Position numbers and translations under genes: made by a program
Assembly: GCF_036178145.1 (NCBI RefSeq)
Contig: NZ_CP108067.1
Location: 2,852,001 to 2,916,000 of the forward strand
From: Streptomyces sp. NBC_00273
GTDB lineage: Bacteria; Actinomycetota; Actinomycetes; Streptomycetales; Streptomycetaceae
Reading direction: 5' to 3'
DNA length: 64,000 bases
Part shown: positions 18,342 to 29,600 of the stretch, piece after piece
Numbering within the stretch: position 1 is the first letter of the stretch
Layout of the letters: each line of letters opens with the position of its first letter
The notes under the pieces: generated by a model
What the model saw: only the letters and a program-made list of their open reading frames with translations
The model's database searches: none
Told to the model about the DNA's origin: nothing

Positions 18342-19877
18342 TCAGGAGATGTGCTCGACCCGCTTGCCGTCGACGAGGTACCTGGGCAGGAACGGCAGTT
18401 CCGGGTCGAGCGGGAAGCCCTGGTCGTGGGCGAGGCAGGCCATGGCGAGCGGGCCGAGCGCCACCCGGGCGCGCGGCACCGCCGACTCCGCCCAGTAGCC
18501 CCCGTGTTCCGCGAGGGCTTCGGCGAGCACCTCGCCGAAGGCCTCGTGGTCCCCCGTGAAGAAGCGGTGGAAGAGTGCGACCGGCTGGTAGTCGACGCGG
18601 TTGACGAACTCGTCCGGGGAGTGGGTCAGCGTCTCGGGCAGGGACGTCTGCATGGTGGCGAGCAGCTTCTCCACGACCGCGTCGCCGGGGCCGCCGGTGA
18701 GGTAGGTCTGCAGGGTGTCGATCCAGTGCAGGACGTGGGCGTCGACGGTGTCGTCCTGCCGCAGCGCCTCCATCGGGACCCCGCACAGCCGGGCCACCCG
18801 GTCGTGCGCGCGGCAGGCGAGCGCGAGGTAGACGGCGTCGAGCCAGGCGCGGGCGTCCGCGGGCGGAGCCGCGGCCGTGGCGGGCAGCCGCAGGGTGTTC
18901 TCCTCGCCCAGGTACCACTGCGCCGGCTCGGCACCGGTGAACAGCGCGGAGCCGAGCCGCACGGCCGTCTCCCACGCGTCCCACGTGACCACGTCGGAGG
19001 CGCCCGGGTCGGCGACACAGCGGACGTGGGCGAGGGCCAGGGCCGAGTCGAAGGCGTCGCCCAGCTCCGACGGGTCGTGCGCGAGCCGGGCCACCGACTC
19101 CACGGTCGCGCGGGTGAGGGCGGCGGGGTCCGGGGCCGCACGGTCTGCGCCGGGCACGGCAATGCGGCCTGCGCGGTCGAGACGGACCAGCCCCTTCAAC
19201 AGTCCGAGCAGGTGCTGCGGCGGCTGCAGCGACAGCGTGCGCGTGTCCTCGTCGACGACCGTGAGCGAGGTCAGGCCGCCCCGGTGCCACCAGTACACGC
19301 GCGGCGACAGAGGCCCGGGGCCGTCTTCGTAGGCGCCCAGGGCGTACGCGGCCAGGTCGTTGAGGGCGTCCACCACCGAGCCGTCGGCTATCGGATGGAA
19401 TGCCAGCAGGTGGCGGGTCGGAACGACGACGAGGGCGCCGGCGGACGGCAGCGACTCACCGGTGACCTGCCGGGCCAGCTCTCCGAGGTACAGCGCCTTG
19501 GAGGCCACGAAGTGCGAGTCGCCGTAGACGGAGTGCAGCGTGGCCCGCCCCTCGAGGGGGATCGCCTCGTACGTGACGGGTACCCGCATCAGGTTGGCGC
19601 GCGCCGCCTGCCCCAGCTCCTCGATCCCGGCACGCGCCACGTCGCCGTCGGTGAGGGTGCGCACGCTGGTGGGCGCGTCGAGGGCGTAGGCGAAAACCAG
19701 CTCGTCCGCCACGAGCCGGGCGTACTGCATGCCACCGGCGACCTCCGGGGTGATCAACCCGACGGGCAACAGCCGGGCGTGCACCCCGCGCAGCAGTTCC
19801 TCGGCGCTCTCGCCGCCGTGACCGGTGCTGGATTCAGATGAGTTGTCTTGATTCACCCCTTGGACTCTACGAGACAC
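18342..19877 (-). CDS. DUF1444-like / Immunity-49-like protein
   Basis: 511 residues from GTG 19877; GTG 19856 is possible. The N-terminal half (about 28-200) looks like DUF1444: hydrophobic strand-helix blocks including SAGALVVVPTRHLLAFHPI. The C-terminal half (about 300-511) ends with the pattern I associate with Imm49 immunity proteins: VALFHRFFTGDHEAFGEVL, then LGPLAMACLAHDQGFPLDPE and FLPRYLV. No signal peptide. Established: Imm49 proteins are predicted immunity factors for polymorphic toxins. It sits 4 kb from an RHS toxin but on the other strand and not adjacent to the toxin tip, so it may guard against other effectors. Domain calls are from memory of family patterns and deserve moderate trust. 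Confidence 0.6.
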   Translation of the reverse strand: MSRRVQGVNQDNSSESSTGHGGESAEELLRGVHARLLPVGLITPEVAGGMQYARLVADELVFAYALDAPTSVRTLTDGDVARAGIEELGQAARANLMRVPVTYEAIPLEGRATLHSVYGDSHFVASKALYLGELARQVTGESLPSAGALVVVPTRHLLAFHPIADGSVVDALNDLAAYALGAYEDGPGPLSPRVYWWHRGGLTSLTVVDEDTRTLSLQPPQHLLGLLKGLVRLDRAGRIAVPGADRAAPDPAALTRATVESVARLAHDPSELGDAFDSALALAHVRCVADPGASDVVTWDAWETAVRLGSALFTGAEPAQWYLGEENTLRLPATAAAPPADARAWLDAVYLALACRAHDRVARLCGVPMEALRQDDTVDAHVLHWIDTLQTYLTGGPGDAVVEKLLATMQTSLPETLTHSPDEFVNRVDYQPVALFHRFFTGDHEAFGEVLAEALAEHGGYWAESAVPRARVALGPLAMACLAHDQGFPLDPELPFLPRYLVDGKRVEHIS

Positions 19878-19985
19878 CCGCGCCCCGTCCGGCAGCCGGG
19901 TCCGTGGGCCGCCGGTCCCGGACGGGGCGGCGCGCAGCGGAGGATGGGTGCCACGCAGAACGACGGCTCGGTCACCTGAAACGGG

Positions 19986-20023
19986 CCGGCGCCCTCCCCG
20001 TTGGTGTTCGGGGAGGGCGCCGG
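19986..20023 (-). terminator. Hairpin terminator downstream of the FG-GAP protein gene
   Basis: CCGGCGCCCTCCCCG and CGGGGAGGGCGCCGG form a perfect 15-base stem around a 9-base loop, 27 bases past the stop of the minus-strand secreted protein gene. No clear T-run, as is usual in Streptomyces. Confidence 0.8.
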
Positions 20024-20049
20024 TGTCGCGCGCGGGGTGACGCCGTCGG

Positions 20050-23000
20050 TCAGCCGATGGTGAGGAAGGTGTTCCAGTTGTCCTCGTCGCGTCCGCTGGT
20101 GTCGCCGTAGGTGGTGGTGCCGCCCTGGAAGTAGTACTGGTATCCGTCCTTGCGGACGCCCCAGATGTCGGGGATGCCGTCGCCGGTGTTGTCCTTGGTG
20201 CCGAGCACCATGGGCCAGTCGGTGCGGCCCCAGGCGGTCGTGGCGTAGGTGTAGTCGACGCCGCCTTCCGCGTTCGCCGCGTACTGCAGGGAGGTCAGGT
20301 CCGCGCCTGCGTTGACGCCGGCCTTGCCCTTGCGCAGCGCCATGGTGCGGTTGGCGTTGGCGTTGTCGCGGAAGAGGAGGTCGGGGATGTTGTCGCCGGA
20401 GACGTCGCGGACGCCGACGATGTCGCGGGCGGCCCAGCCGGTGGCCATCTTGCGGTAGGAGGCGAAGCTGGATCCGGTGTAGCCGGAGAACGCCCAGAAG
20501 CCGTCGGCGTCCAGCGCGAACAGGTCGGGCAGGCCGTCGCCGTCGACGTCCTCGGAGACGACGATCTGGCGGAAGGTCGCCGGGTCGGGTGCGGACGCGG
20601 GGAGCTGCATCTCGATGCGGCGGCCGGCGTCGAACTGGCCGGTGCCGGTGCCGGGGTAGATGTACAGCTTCCCGTCGGGCATCCGGGCGATCATGTCGGT
20701 GATGCCGTCGCCGGGGTGCCAGTCGGTGGCGTGCCCGATGAGCGCGGGGATGGTGGACGCGGGGTCCTTGAAGTGTCCGGGCGCGACGGGCTTGCCGTCC
20801 TGGACGGCGCCGGGGATAAACGCGTCGGTGTCGCCCTGGCGGTCACCGGCGTAGGTGCGCAGGTTGCCGTCCTTGTCGATGGCCAGGAGGTCGGGGAACT
20901 GGTCGCCGGTGACGTCGCCGGGCTTGTCGGTCCCGGCGCGGGGGCTGACGTAGAAGAGGTACTCGGTGGGCACGGAGACGTTCCCGGCCTGGTTGACGGT
21001 GCGGACGTACAGGACGTTGGGTCCGGCGGTGTCGACCTGGAGCTTGATGGAGGCGAGGTCACCGCTGGTGGGGACGGCCTTGTTGTCCCACATCGGCTTG
21101 TTCAGGGACCACTGGTACTCGCGGATCGTGCCGGCTGCGGTGCCGTTGCCGCGGATCTCGATGACCTGGTCGGGGGTGGAGGCGGGGTTCACGCTCCAGT
21201 CGGCGGCGTCGGGGCCGGGCGGCGGGAAGTGGGCGGAGCTGACGGCCGGGTTGGCGGGCGCGGAGTGGTCGACGGTGAAGGTGCACCATCCGCCGCCGCC
21301 GGAGTCGGCGGGGCCGGAGCCGGCGGACCACCAGCCGTCCCAGTCCTGGGTCCGTGAGAGCCAGAAGTACTTGCGGCCGGAGGTGAAGGAGGCCCAGGGG
21401 ACGGTTTGGGTGACCACTCCGTCGCTGTTGGGCCACAGCCATTCGTTGGTGATCTTGGTTCCGGACTCGGCGTCCCAGACCTCGATCTGGACCTGCTTGA
21501 GGTTGCCGTCCCGGTCACTGCCCTTGGCCTGGAAGGACACGTCCGTCTTGCCGATGCTGGTGCCGGTGCCGGTGGTCAGGCACGGGCCGCCCGGGGAGGT
21601 GTTCATGTTCGAGGCGACCGGGATGTCGGGCCGGGTGTTGTAGACGACCTCGATGTACGGGGCGCTCTCGCCGTTGGCGAGGAGCTTCTTCCAGTAGTAG
21701 GAGTCCGACTCGTTCGGCGCCTTGAAGCCCAGCGACAGTGCACCCCAGTTGGCGCCGGCGGCCTGGGTGACCAGGCCCTTGATGTCGGGGGCGACCCAGT
21801 TGTCGGGGCAGGAGGAGTTGTAGCCGTAGCCGGCCATCTCGGTGGCGACCTTGTTGCCCCACCAGTCCGTGGTGTTGTTCCACGTCGAGGACGAGGACAC
21901 GAACGGGGTGGAGTAGATGTCCATGGCCTTCTGGCTGCACGACCACGAGTACGTCTGCAGGGCGCGGACGCTCGCCGACTGGATACCCGCACCGTACAGC
22001 TCGGACCCGAAGTAGAAGTTGAACACCGAACGGGACGTGCCGCCGGAATCCGACTCGTACCCGACGCGGGCCTCGTTCGTGCCCGACGCGTTGTAGTTCT
22101 GGCCGTTGTAGAAGCTGGAGTTGCCGGCCGTCTTGTAGAGCAGCGACCAGGCATGCTTGTGACCCTTGTACGACGGGTCGACGAACACCGGGTACACCGT
22201 GTCCGCGGCGTTCAGCAGCGCGGCGTCGGGCTTCAGGGACAGGGTGCCGTCCTTGAAGGAGGCCGCGGCGACGGACAGGTGCGCGCGCTCCGCACCGGCC
22301 AGGCCCGCCAGGCCCAGCGTCGGGTGCTGCTTCGCAGCGGCCGGGGCCTTCCACGCGGGCACGTCGTCGGTGGTGGCGACCTTGCCCGACGAATCCCACA
22401 TCAGGGGCGACGGAGAACCCGCCACCTCCTCACCCTTCGCATCCCGGGCCGACATCGCACCGGACTCGGCATCGAGCTGGAACTGCAGATCGGGCGAAGC
22501 GAGCCGGTAGTTCAGCTCCGCGAGCAGCGGATCTGCGGCCGCCTGACGGTCCTTGATGACCAGCAGGTGCGAATATCCGCCGTCCTGAGCCGTCATCAGC
22601 AGATCGATGCCCGGCCGCACGTTCTCGTACAACGCCCGCGGACCGTCGATCACCGGCGCCGGCAACGCGCCGGGCCAACTCACCGACATGTCATGCCCGT
22701 CGACGTTCAGACGCACCAGCTCGGTCCACACCTGACCCGGTGCATCCACCGTCAGCGCGGACCGCACCACGCCGCGCGAAGACCGCTCGGCGCCCGGCGT
22801 ACCTGCGCTGAAGACGACAGAGCCGTTCACCGCCTTCGCGGCGAACCCGCCCTCGACCTGCTGCAGATCGGTGTCGATCGGCTTCCACTGATCGCCCACC
22901 TTCGCCCGCACGGCGGAGCTGGAGATGTGCTTCTTGAACAGCCCGTCCGGCTGCGCCCACGTCGTCGCGTTCGCACTCCGGTCGGCCGTCACCTCGACGT

Positions 23001-23256
23001 CCTTGCCCGTCTCGGCAGCCAGCTTCCGTGCCTGCGGCGCCGCCACCGGACCACTCGCCCCGCCGGATGCCTTCTCCTTCGGCGTCTCGCCCCCACCCAG
23101 CTGCACGCCCACGGGCACGGCGACGGCCACCGCGAGCAGGGCAGCCAGACCCCCCAGGGCCTTGCGGCGCCGGTACCAGCGACGCTCCGAAGCAGCAGGT
23201 GGTCCTTCTGTCACGTCTGTTGGCGGACTGGAGTCCACGGATTCGCTGACAGCCAT
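20050..23256 (-). CDS. Large secreted DNRLRE-domain protein with C-terminal FG-GAP repeats
   Basis: 1068 residues from ATG 23256, preceded by AGAAGAG; longer in-frame starts lack a ribosome site. RRWYRRRKALGG then a hydrophobic stretch (about 36-55) is a signal or anchor. A beta-rich N-terminal region (VTADRSANATTWAQPDG...) precedes a DNRLRE-type carbohydrate-module region (FVDPSYKGHKHAWSLL, SSFYNGQNYNASGTNEARVGY). Next come a fibronectin-like stretch and a C-terminal set of FG-GAP/VCBS-like Asp-rich repeats (DVDGDGLPDLFALDADG, DVSGDNIPDLLF, DNTGDGIPDIWG), probably calcium-binding propeller blades. This architecture commonly neighbours RHS genes in Streptomyces. It diverges from the RHS gene and may act with it at the cell surface. 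Confidence 0.85.
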   Translation of the reverse strand: MAVSESVDSSPPTDVTEGPPAASERRWYRRRKALGGLAALLAVAVAVPVGVQLGGGETPKEKASGGASGPVAAPQARKLAAETGKDVEVTADRSANATTWAQPDGLFKKHISSSAVRAKVGDQWKPIDTDLQQVEGGFAAKAVNGSVVFSAGTPGAERSSRGVVRSALTVDAPGQVWTELVRLNVDGHDMSVSWPGALPAPVIDGPRALYENVRPGIDLLMTAQDGGYSHLLVIKDRQAAADPLLAELNYRLASPDLQFQLDAESGAMSARDAKGEEVAGSPSPLMWDSSGKVATTDDVPAWKAPAAAKQHPTLGLAGLAGAERAHLSVAAASFKDGTLSLKPDAALLNAADTVYPVFVDPSYKGHKHAWSLLYKTAGNSSFYNGQNYNASGTNEARVGYESDSGGTSRSVFNFYFGSELYGAGIQSASVRALQTYSWSCSQKAMDIYSTPFVSSSSTWNNTTDWWGNKVATEMAGYGYNSSCPDNWVAPDIKGLVTQAAGANWGALSLGFKAPNESDSYYWKKLLANGESAPYIEVVYNTRPDIPVASNMNTSPGGPCLTTGTGTSIGKTDVSFQAKGSDRDGNLKQVQIEVWDAESGTKITNEWLWPNSDGVVTQTVPWASFTSGRKYFWLSRTQDWDGWWSAGSGPADSGGGGWCTFTVDHSAPANPAVSSAHFPPPGPDAADWSVNPASTPDQVIEIRGNGTAAGTIREYQWSLNKPMWDNKAVPTSGDLASIKLQVDTAGPNVLYVRTVNQAGNVSVPTEYLFYVSPRAGTDKPGDVTGDQFPDLLAIDKDGNLRTYAGDRQGDTDAFIPGAVQDGKPVAPGHFKDPASTIPALIGHATDWHPGDGITDMIARMPDGKLYIYPGTGTGQFDAGRRIEMQLPASAPDPATFRQIVVSEDVDGDGLPDLFALDADGFWAFSGYTGSSFASYRKMATGWAARDIVGVRDVSGDNIPDLLFRDNANANRTMALRKGKAGVNAGADLTSLQYAANAEGGVDYTYATTAWGRTDWPMVLGTKDNTGDGIPDIWGVRKDGYQYYFQGGTTTYGDTSGRDEDNWNTFLTIG

Positions 23257-23620
23257 CTCTTCTGTTCTCTCCCCCCGCGGGCGCATGCTTCGGCAGCCCT
23301 CGGTACTTGCTCGTGTTTCGGCCATCGACCCAAGGGGCTCGGGGTCCGCTCCCCCGCTCGGCCGTCACGCGATGAACGCGCGAGCTGAGCATGAGCCATA
23401 CGACGCGGATCGTCACACCGCACTGCACCCCAACTGACCATCAGGTACAGCTAGTTCGGGTGAATTGCCCCGAGGTATACGGACCGTCAGGTGATTAACG
23501 CCACACGGGCAAGCTCGAGGTGGCTTTTAGGCCATGCCGGACCACAGAATCACGTGGCTACTAGTCAGTTTCCTGTCACGCGCGCGACTTTGACGCGGTG
23601 GCAGATCGTGGGGGGTTCAC
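23257..23620. promoter_or_regulatory. Divergent control region between FG-GAP and RHS genes, with spaced direct repeats
   Basis: 364 bases without a gene, visibly AT-richer than the flanking coding DNA. An 11-base direct repeat GACCRTCAGGT occurs at 23436-23446 and 23482-23492, 46 bases apart, which is about four helical turns. A sharp -10/-35 pair is not obvious. Both large secreted proteins are presumably transcribed from here. Confidence 0.45.
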
Positions 23621-26600
23621 ATGTCGCCGTTGTCGGCCGACAGTCTTCGCCTGCCCGGAATCAGGAAGGCCCGCGCGAGACGCATGGGCCTTGCCGGGCG
23701 CACCAGCATCACGGTCTCCGTGATGCTGGTTGCATCTCTTCTACCCACTCAAGCCTGGGCCGCGCCGCCGGGTGACCGCGCCGGAGTGCAGCTACCGGGC
23801 CTCCAGGAGGACCTCAAGGCCAAGCTCGACAAGGTCGAGGCCGCAAAGCTGGAGGGCTGGTCCGGAGCACCGGTCCAGCCTCCGGCCGAGTACGAACCGT
23901 CGAAGATCACTCCGCCCAGCGCCGGTACGGCGAACGTCGCTCTGGCCGGCGACCAGCTGATCCAGGCAGGATCCCTGCCGATCAGCATCGGCAAGGCCTC
24001 GCCGACGGAGACCAACCCGACCCCTCCGGCCCCGTCGGGCACGTGGTCGGTGGCGGTCGAGGCCCGGGCGGTGACCGAAGCCGCGAACATCGACGGCGCT
24101 CTCATCAAGGTCACGCCTCCGGCCGAAGGCTCGACCCCGGTCGACGTGCAGCTCGACTACAAGCAGTTCAAGGACCTGTACGGCACCGAGTGGTCGACGC
24201 GCCTGGAGCTGAAGATGCTCCCGCAGTGCTTCCTGACCACCCCGCAGCTGCCCGAGTGCAACACGACGAAGGCCGTCCCGAGCACGAACGACCCGGCGAC
24301 GGGCACGGTCCGTGCGACCGTCGACCCGGCAACCGCGCCGGGCCAGGGCATGCGCACCATGGCCGTCGGTGGAGGCGGCCCGATGGTCCTGGCCGCCTCC
24401 GACTCCGGTTCGGGCCCCGGCGGAACCTACAGCGCGACCCCCCTGGCTCCCTCCGGCAGCTGGTCGGCCGGCGGCAACAGCGGTGACTTCTCGTGGACCT
24501 ATCCGCTGGGCACACCCGCCCCTGCGGCCGGGCCCGTGCCGAAGCTCGCGTTCACGTACTCCTCGCAGTCCGTGGACGGGAAGACGTCCGTCGCGAACAG
24601 CCAGGCCTCCTGGATCGGCGACGGCTGGGACTACCACCCCGGCTTCATCGAGCGCCGGTACCGCACCTGTTCGGATGACCTCAAGGCCACGCCCAGCAAG
24701 CCGAACAACGACAACTCCACGGACAAGAAGAAGAACGACCTGTGCTGGGCCGGCGACAACATGGTGATGTCGCTCGGCGGTAGCAGCACCGAGCTCGTCC
24801 GTGACGCCGCCTCGGGCCAGTGGGTCCCCGCCGGGGACGACGGCTCCAAGGTCGAGCGCATGACCGACGCGAACGTCGCCAACGGCGCGAAGGACGGCGA
24901 GTACTGGGTCGTCACCACCCGTGACGGCGTCCGCTACCACTTCGGTCGCCACGACGTCGACGGCGCCGGTACCCGAGCCGTGACCGACTCCGTCTTCACC
25001 GTCCCGGTGTTCGGCAATCACCCCGGCGAGCCGTGCTACCAAGCTGCCTTCGCCGACTCCTCCTGCAACCAGGGCTGGCGCTGGAACCTCGACTACATCG
25101 AGGACCTCCACGGCAACGCGATGGTCATCGACTGGAAGAAGGAGACCAACCACTACGCCAAGAACGAGAAGTTCCAGGCGAAGGTCCCTTACACCCGCGG
25201 CGGCTACCCCAGCCAGATCACCTACGGCCTGCGCTCCACCAACCTCTCCGGCGCTCCGGCCGGCAAGGTGGAGTTCACCGTGGACGAGCGGTGCATCAAG
25301 GAGGGCTCGGCCAAGTGCACGGACACCGAGTTCGAGTCGAAGAACTACGGTGACAAGCAGCCCTGGTGGGACACCCCGTCGTCCCTGCACTGCAAGGCGG
25401 ACGCGAAGGACTGCTTCAGTACCTCGCCGAGCTTCTGGACGCGCAAGCGCCTGACCGCCGTCACCACGTACGGCCAGCGCACCGACGGCTCCACGGCCCT
25501 CTCGCTCGTCGACCGCTGGAACCTGACCCAGTCCTTCCCCAAGCAGCGGACCGACACCCACCCGCCGCTGTGGCTCGAGTCGATCACCCGCACCGGCTAC
25601 GGCACCACCAAGGACACCAACGGCAACCAGGAGAGCACCTCGCTCCCGCCGGTTTCCTTCCTCGCGAACGTCCAGGACATGCCCAACCGGGTCGCCACGG
25701 GTCCGGGCGACGCCACCCCGGACTTCGACCGCCTCCGCGTGGAGACCATCCGCACGGAGACCGGCAACGAGATCTACGTCGACTACTCCGCCCCCTGCGC
25801 GGTCGGCACCGCGCACCCCAAGCCGGAGGAGAACACCTCCCGCTGCTTCCCGGTCCACTGGTCACCCGACAGTGATCTCGAGAAGCCCCCGCTTGCCTGG
25901 TTCAACAAGTACGTCGTCGAGCGCGTGGTCGAGAAGGACCGCGTCGCCCGCCAGCCCGACGTCACCACCAGCTACACCTACGAGGGCGGCGCGGCCTGGG
26001 CCAAGGACACCGACGAATTCACCAAGCCCGAACTGCGCACGTACGGACAGTGGCGCGGCTACTCGTCCGTCGTCACCAAGGGCGGCGTGACGGCGAACGC
26101 CGGCAAGAGCGATGCGACGGCCGAATCCCAGACCCGCACCTACTTCTTCCGCGGCATGTCCGGTGACGCGGGACGCCCGAAGGGCACGATCAAGGACTCC
26201 ACGGGCAAGGAGACCCTGGGTGAGGACCTGACCCACTACCAGGGCCGTACCGCCGAGGTGATCACCTACACCCAGGCCGGCGGCAGCGTCGACAAGCGCG
26301 TCCTCACCTGGCCCTCGAGCCAGAAGACCGCGACACGGCCCCGGGACGGAACCACCCCTCTCGAGGCCTACCGGGTCAACGACTCGCGCACGGACACGAT
26401 CCAGTCGATCAGCGGCGGCCGCTTCCGCGTGGGGCGCTCCCAGAACACGTTCGAGTCGACCTACGGTCTCCTGGAGTCGGCCCAGACCGAGTCGCGCGCC
26501 GAGGACGGCAGCGGCAACTCGGTCATCGCCGACCAGATCTGCACGCTGACGACGTACGTGCACAACCCGGCGAAGCACCTGATCGGACTGCCTCAGCGGG

Positions 26601-29600
26601 TACGGGCCACCACGGGCGCCTGCGCCCAGGCCGGCACCGCCGCGATGCTCTCCGACCTGCGCACGTCGTACGACGCGCTCAACGCTTTCGGAACCGCTCC
26701 GGTCAAGGGGCTGCCCTTCCAGGTGGACAGCAACGACGCGGCCGGCACCGGCTGGGTCACCACCGCGAAGACCGAGTACGACGCACTGGGCCGCACGGTC
26801 AAGGTCTACGACCCGGCCGGCAACCCCACCTCCACCGTGTTCACCCCGGCCACCGGCGTCCCCTTCAGCACGAAGACGACGAACCCGCTCGGGCACACGC
26901 GCGTCGTCAAGAGCGACCCGGGCCGTGACACCGTCCTTGAGGACATAGACACCAACAACCGTAAGTTCAGGCAGGCTTACGACAACCTGGGCCGCTCCAA
27001 GGCCGTCTGGACGCCGTCGCAGAAGACCACCGACCCGGCGTCCCAGACCTTCGAGTACCAGATCTCGGAGCACGAGCCCCCGGTCGTCACCAGCAAGACC
27101 CTCCGGGACAACGGCAGCTACGCCACTTCCATCGCGATCTACGACGGCCGGCTGCGGCCGCGCCAGACCCAGGCGGACGCCCTGGGCGGCGGCCGTCTGA
27201 TCACGGACACCCTCTACAACGCGAACGGCACCGTCCGGCAGACCAACAACGGCTACTACGCCGAGGGCCGCCCCGACGGAAAGATCTTCGTCCCGGAGAG
27301 CGTCTTCCACGTCCCGAACTCGACGAAGACGGCGTACGACGGCCTCGGCCGCCCCGTGCGCGCCACCACGCTGTACGCGGATGTGGCGCAGCACTCCAAC
27401 ACCAGCAGGTACGAGGGCGACTGGACGCTGACCCGCACCGGCATGTCGGCCGATGGTCAGGCGCCGCTCTCGGGCAGCCGCGCGGTCAAGACCTGGACCG
27501 ACACGTCGGGCCGGACCTCGCTGATCCAGCACTACACGGCGACCGACCTCACGACGTGGAAGGACACGGCCTACGCGTACGACCAGCGCGGCAAGCTGGC
27601 CAAGGTGACCGACCCGGTCGGCAACAAGTGGACGTACACCTACGACGCCCGCGGCCGCATGACCTCGTCGAGCGACCCCGATATGGGAACGGCGAGCTTC
27701 ACCTACGACATCCTCGACCGAAAGGTGTCCCTCACCGACGCCTCCGGCCGGACGCAGTACACGGCGTTCGACGCGCTCGGCCGTACGACCGAGATCCGGG
27801 AAAACGCAGCGGACGGCCCCCTGGTCGCCGCATTCACGTTCGACACACTGCCCGGTGCCAAGGGGCTGCCCGTGGCGTCGACCCGCTACGAGGGTCCGAC
27901 GGCATACACCAGCGAGGTCACCGGCTACGACAGCGAATCCCGACCCACCGGCTCGAAAACCACCATCCCCGACGTCCCGGCCACCAAGGGCCTGGCCGGC
28001 ACATACACCTACAGCACCACCTACACCCCGCGGGGGCAGGTCCAGTCCACGACGATGCCGGCCACACCGGGTGGCCTGGCAGCCGAGAAGCTGATCACGC
28101 GCTACGACGCCGACGGGATGGCCAAGACCGTCTCGGGCCTGTCGTGGTACACCGCCGACGTGGTGTACAGCCCGAAGGGCGAGATCCTGCGCACCGCCAA
28201 CGGCAACGCCCCCAACAGGGTCTGGACGACCAACCTCCACAACCCCAGCACCGGCCGCGTCGAGCAGTCGATCAGTGACCGGGAGACCGCCAACCCGAAC
28301 CGCGTCTCCGCCGTTTCATATTCCTACGACACGGTCGGCAATCCGACCTCGATCACCGATACCCAGGCCGGTGGCCGTGTCGACCGCCAGTGCTTCGCGT
28401 ACGACGCGGTGGGCCAGCTCACCAAGGCATGGACGGGCAAGACCGCCGCATGCACCGGGCCCTCGCTGAACGACGTCACCGCCGGTCCGGACGGCGACGG
28501 CTACTGGCAGGAGTACCAGTTCGACAAGATCGGCAATCGCACCAAGCTGATCGACCACGACCTCACCAACCCGGCGCTGGACGACGAGACGAAGTACACC
28601 TACGGCGTCCAGGTCGGCGGGAACGCTTCCCTGCCTCCCGTCACCATCCAGCCCCACGCCCTGTCCAAGGCCGAGAAGACCACCAAGACGGCAGCGTCCA
28701 CGGTCAACTCGCTCTCGACCTACGAATACGACGCCTCCGGCAACACCAAGTCCCGGCGCATCGACGGCGACACCCAGGCCCTGAACTGGGACCGCCGCAA
28801 CAAGCTCACCTCGGCGAGCAGCCCCGGCATCGGTGCGGTCGCCGTCACCGGCATGGCGGGCAAGTGCATCGACGTCGCCGATGGCTCCAGCGCGGACGGC
28901 ACGGCCGTCCAGCTCTATCCGTGCAACACGACCGCGGCCCAGCAGTGGAAGCTGAGTGGTGACACCGTCCGCGCCCTCGGCAAGTGCCTGACGGCGCAGG
29001 GCGGCGATGCGGTACTGGCAACCTGCGACGGCAGCGCCAAGCAGAAGTTCACCTACCGTCCCGCCGACAAGACGCTGTACAACCCGGCGGCCAACGCCTG
29101 TGTCACCGTCCCCAACGACAACCCCGTCGACGGCAACGACCTCGACATCTACACCTGTGTCGCGGGCGCCGTCGCCCAGCAGTGGAGCTTCGACAACACC
29201 ACCACCTACGTCTACGACGCCAGCGGCAACCGCCTCATCGAGGAGACTGGCAGCTCCCGCACCCTCTACCTCGGCGAAGCCGAGGTCACCGTCAACAAGG
29301 CCGGTCAGGCCATCGACGCCGTCCGCTACTACGGTGGCCCAGGCAATGTCACCACCACCCGCCGAACGGGCGGCAAGGCCACCGGTCACAAGCTCAACAT
29401 CCTGCTGGCCGACCATCACAACACCGCGACGACCTCCGTAGAGCAGGCCGCGGGTCAGAAGGTAACCCGACGCAAATCAGACCCGTACGGCAACGCCCGA
29501 GGGACGGTGCCTGCCGACTGGCCCGGTGCCCGCAGTTTCCTCGGCACGGGCATCGACGACTCCGACACGGGCCTGACGCACATCGGTGCGCGTGAGTACG

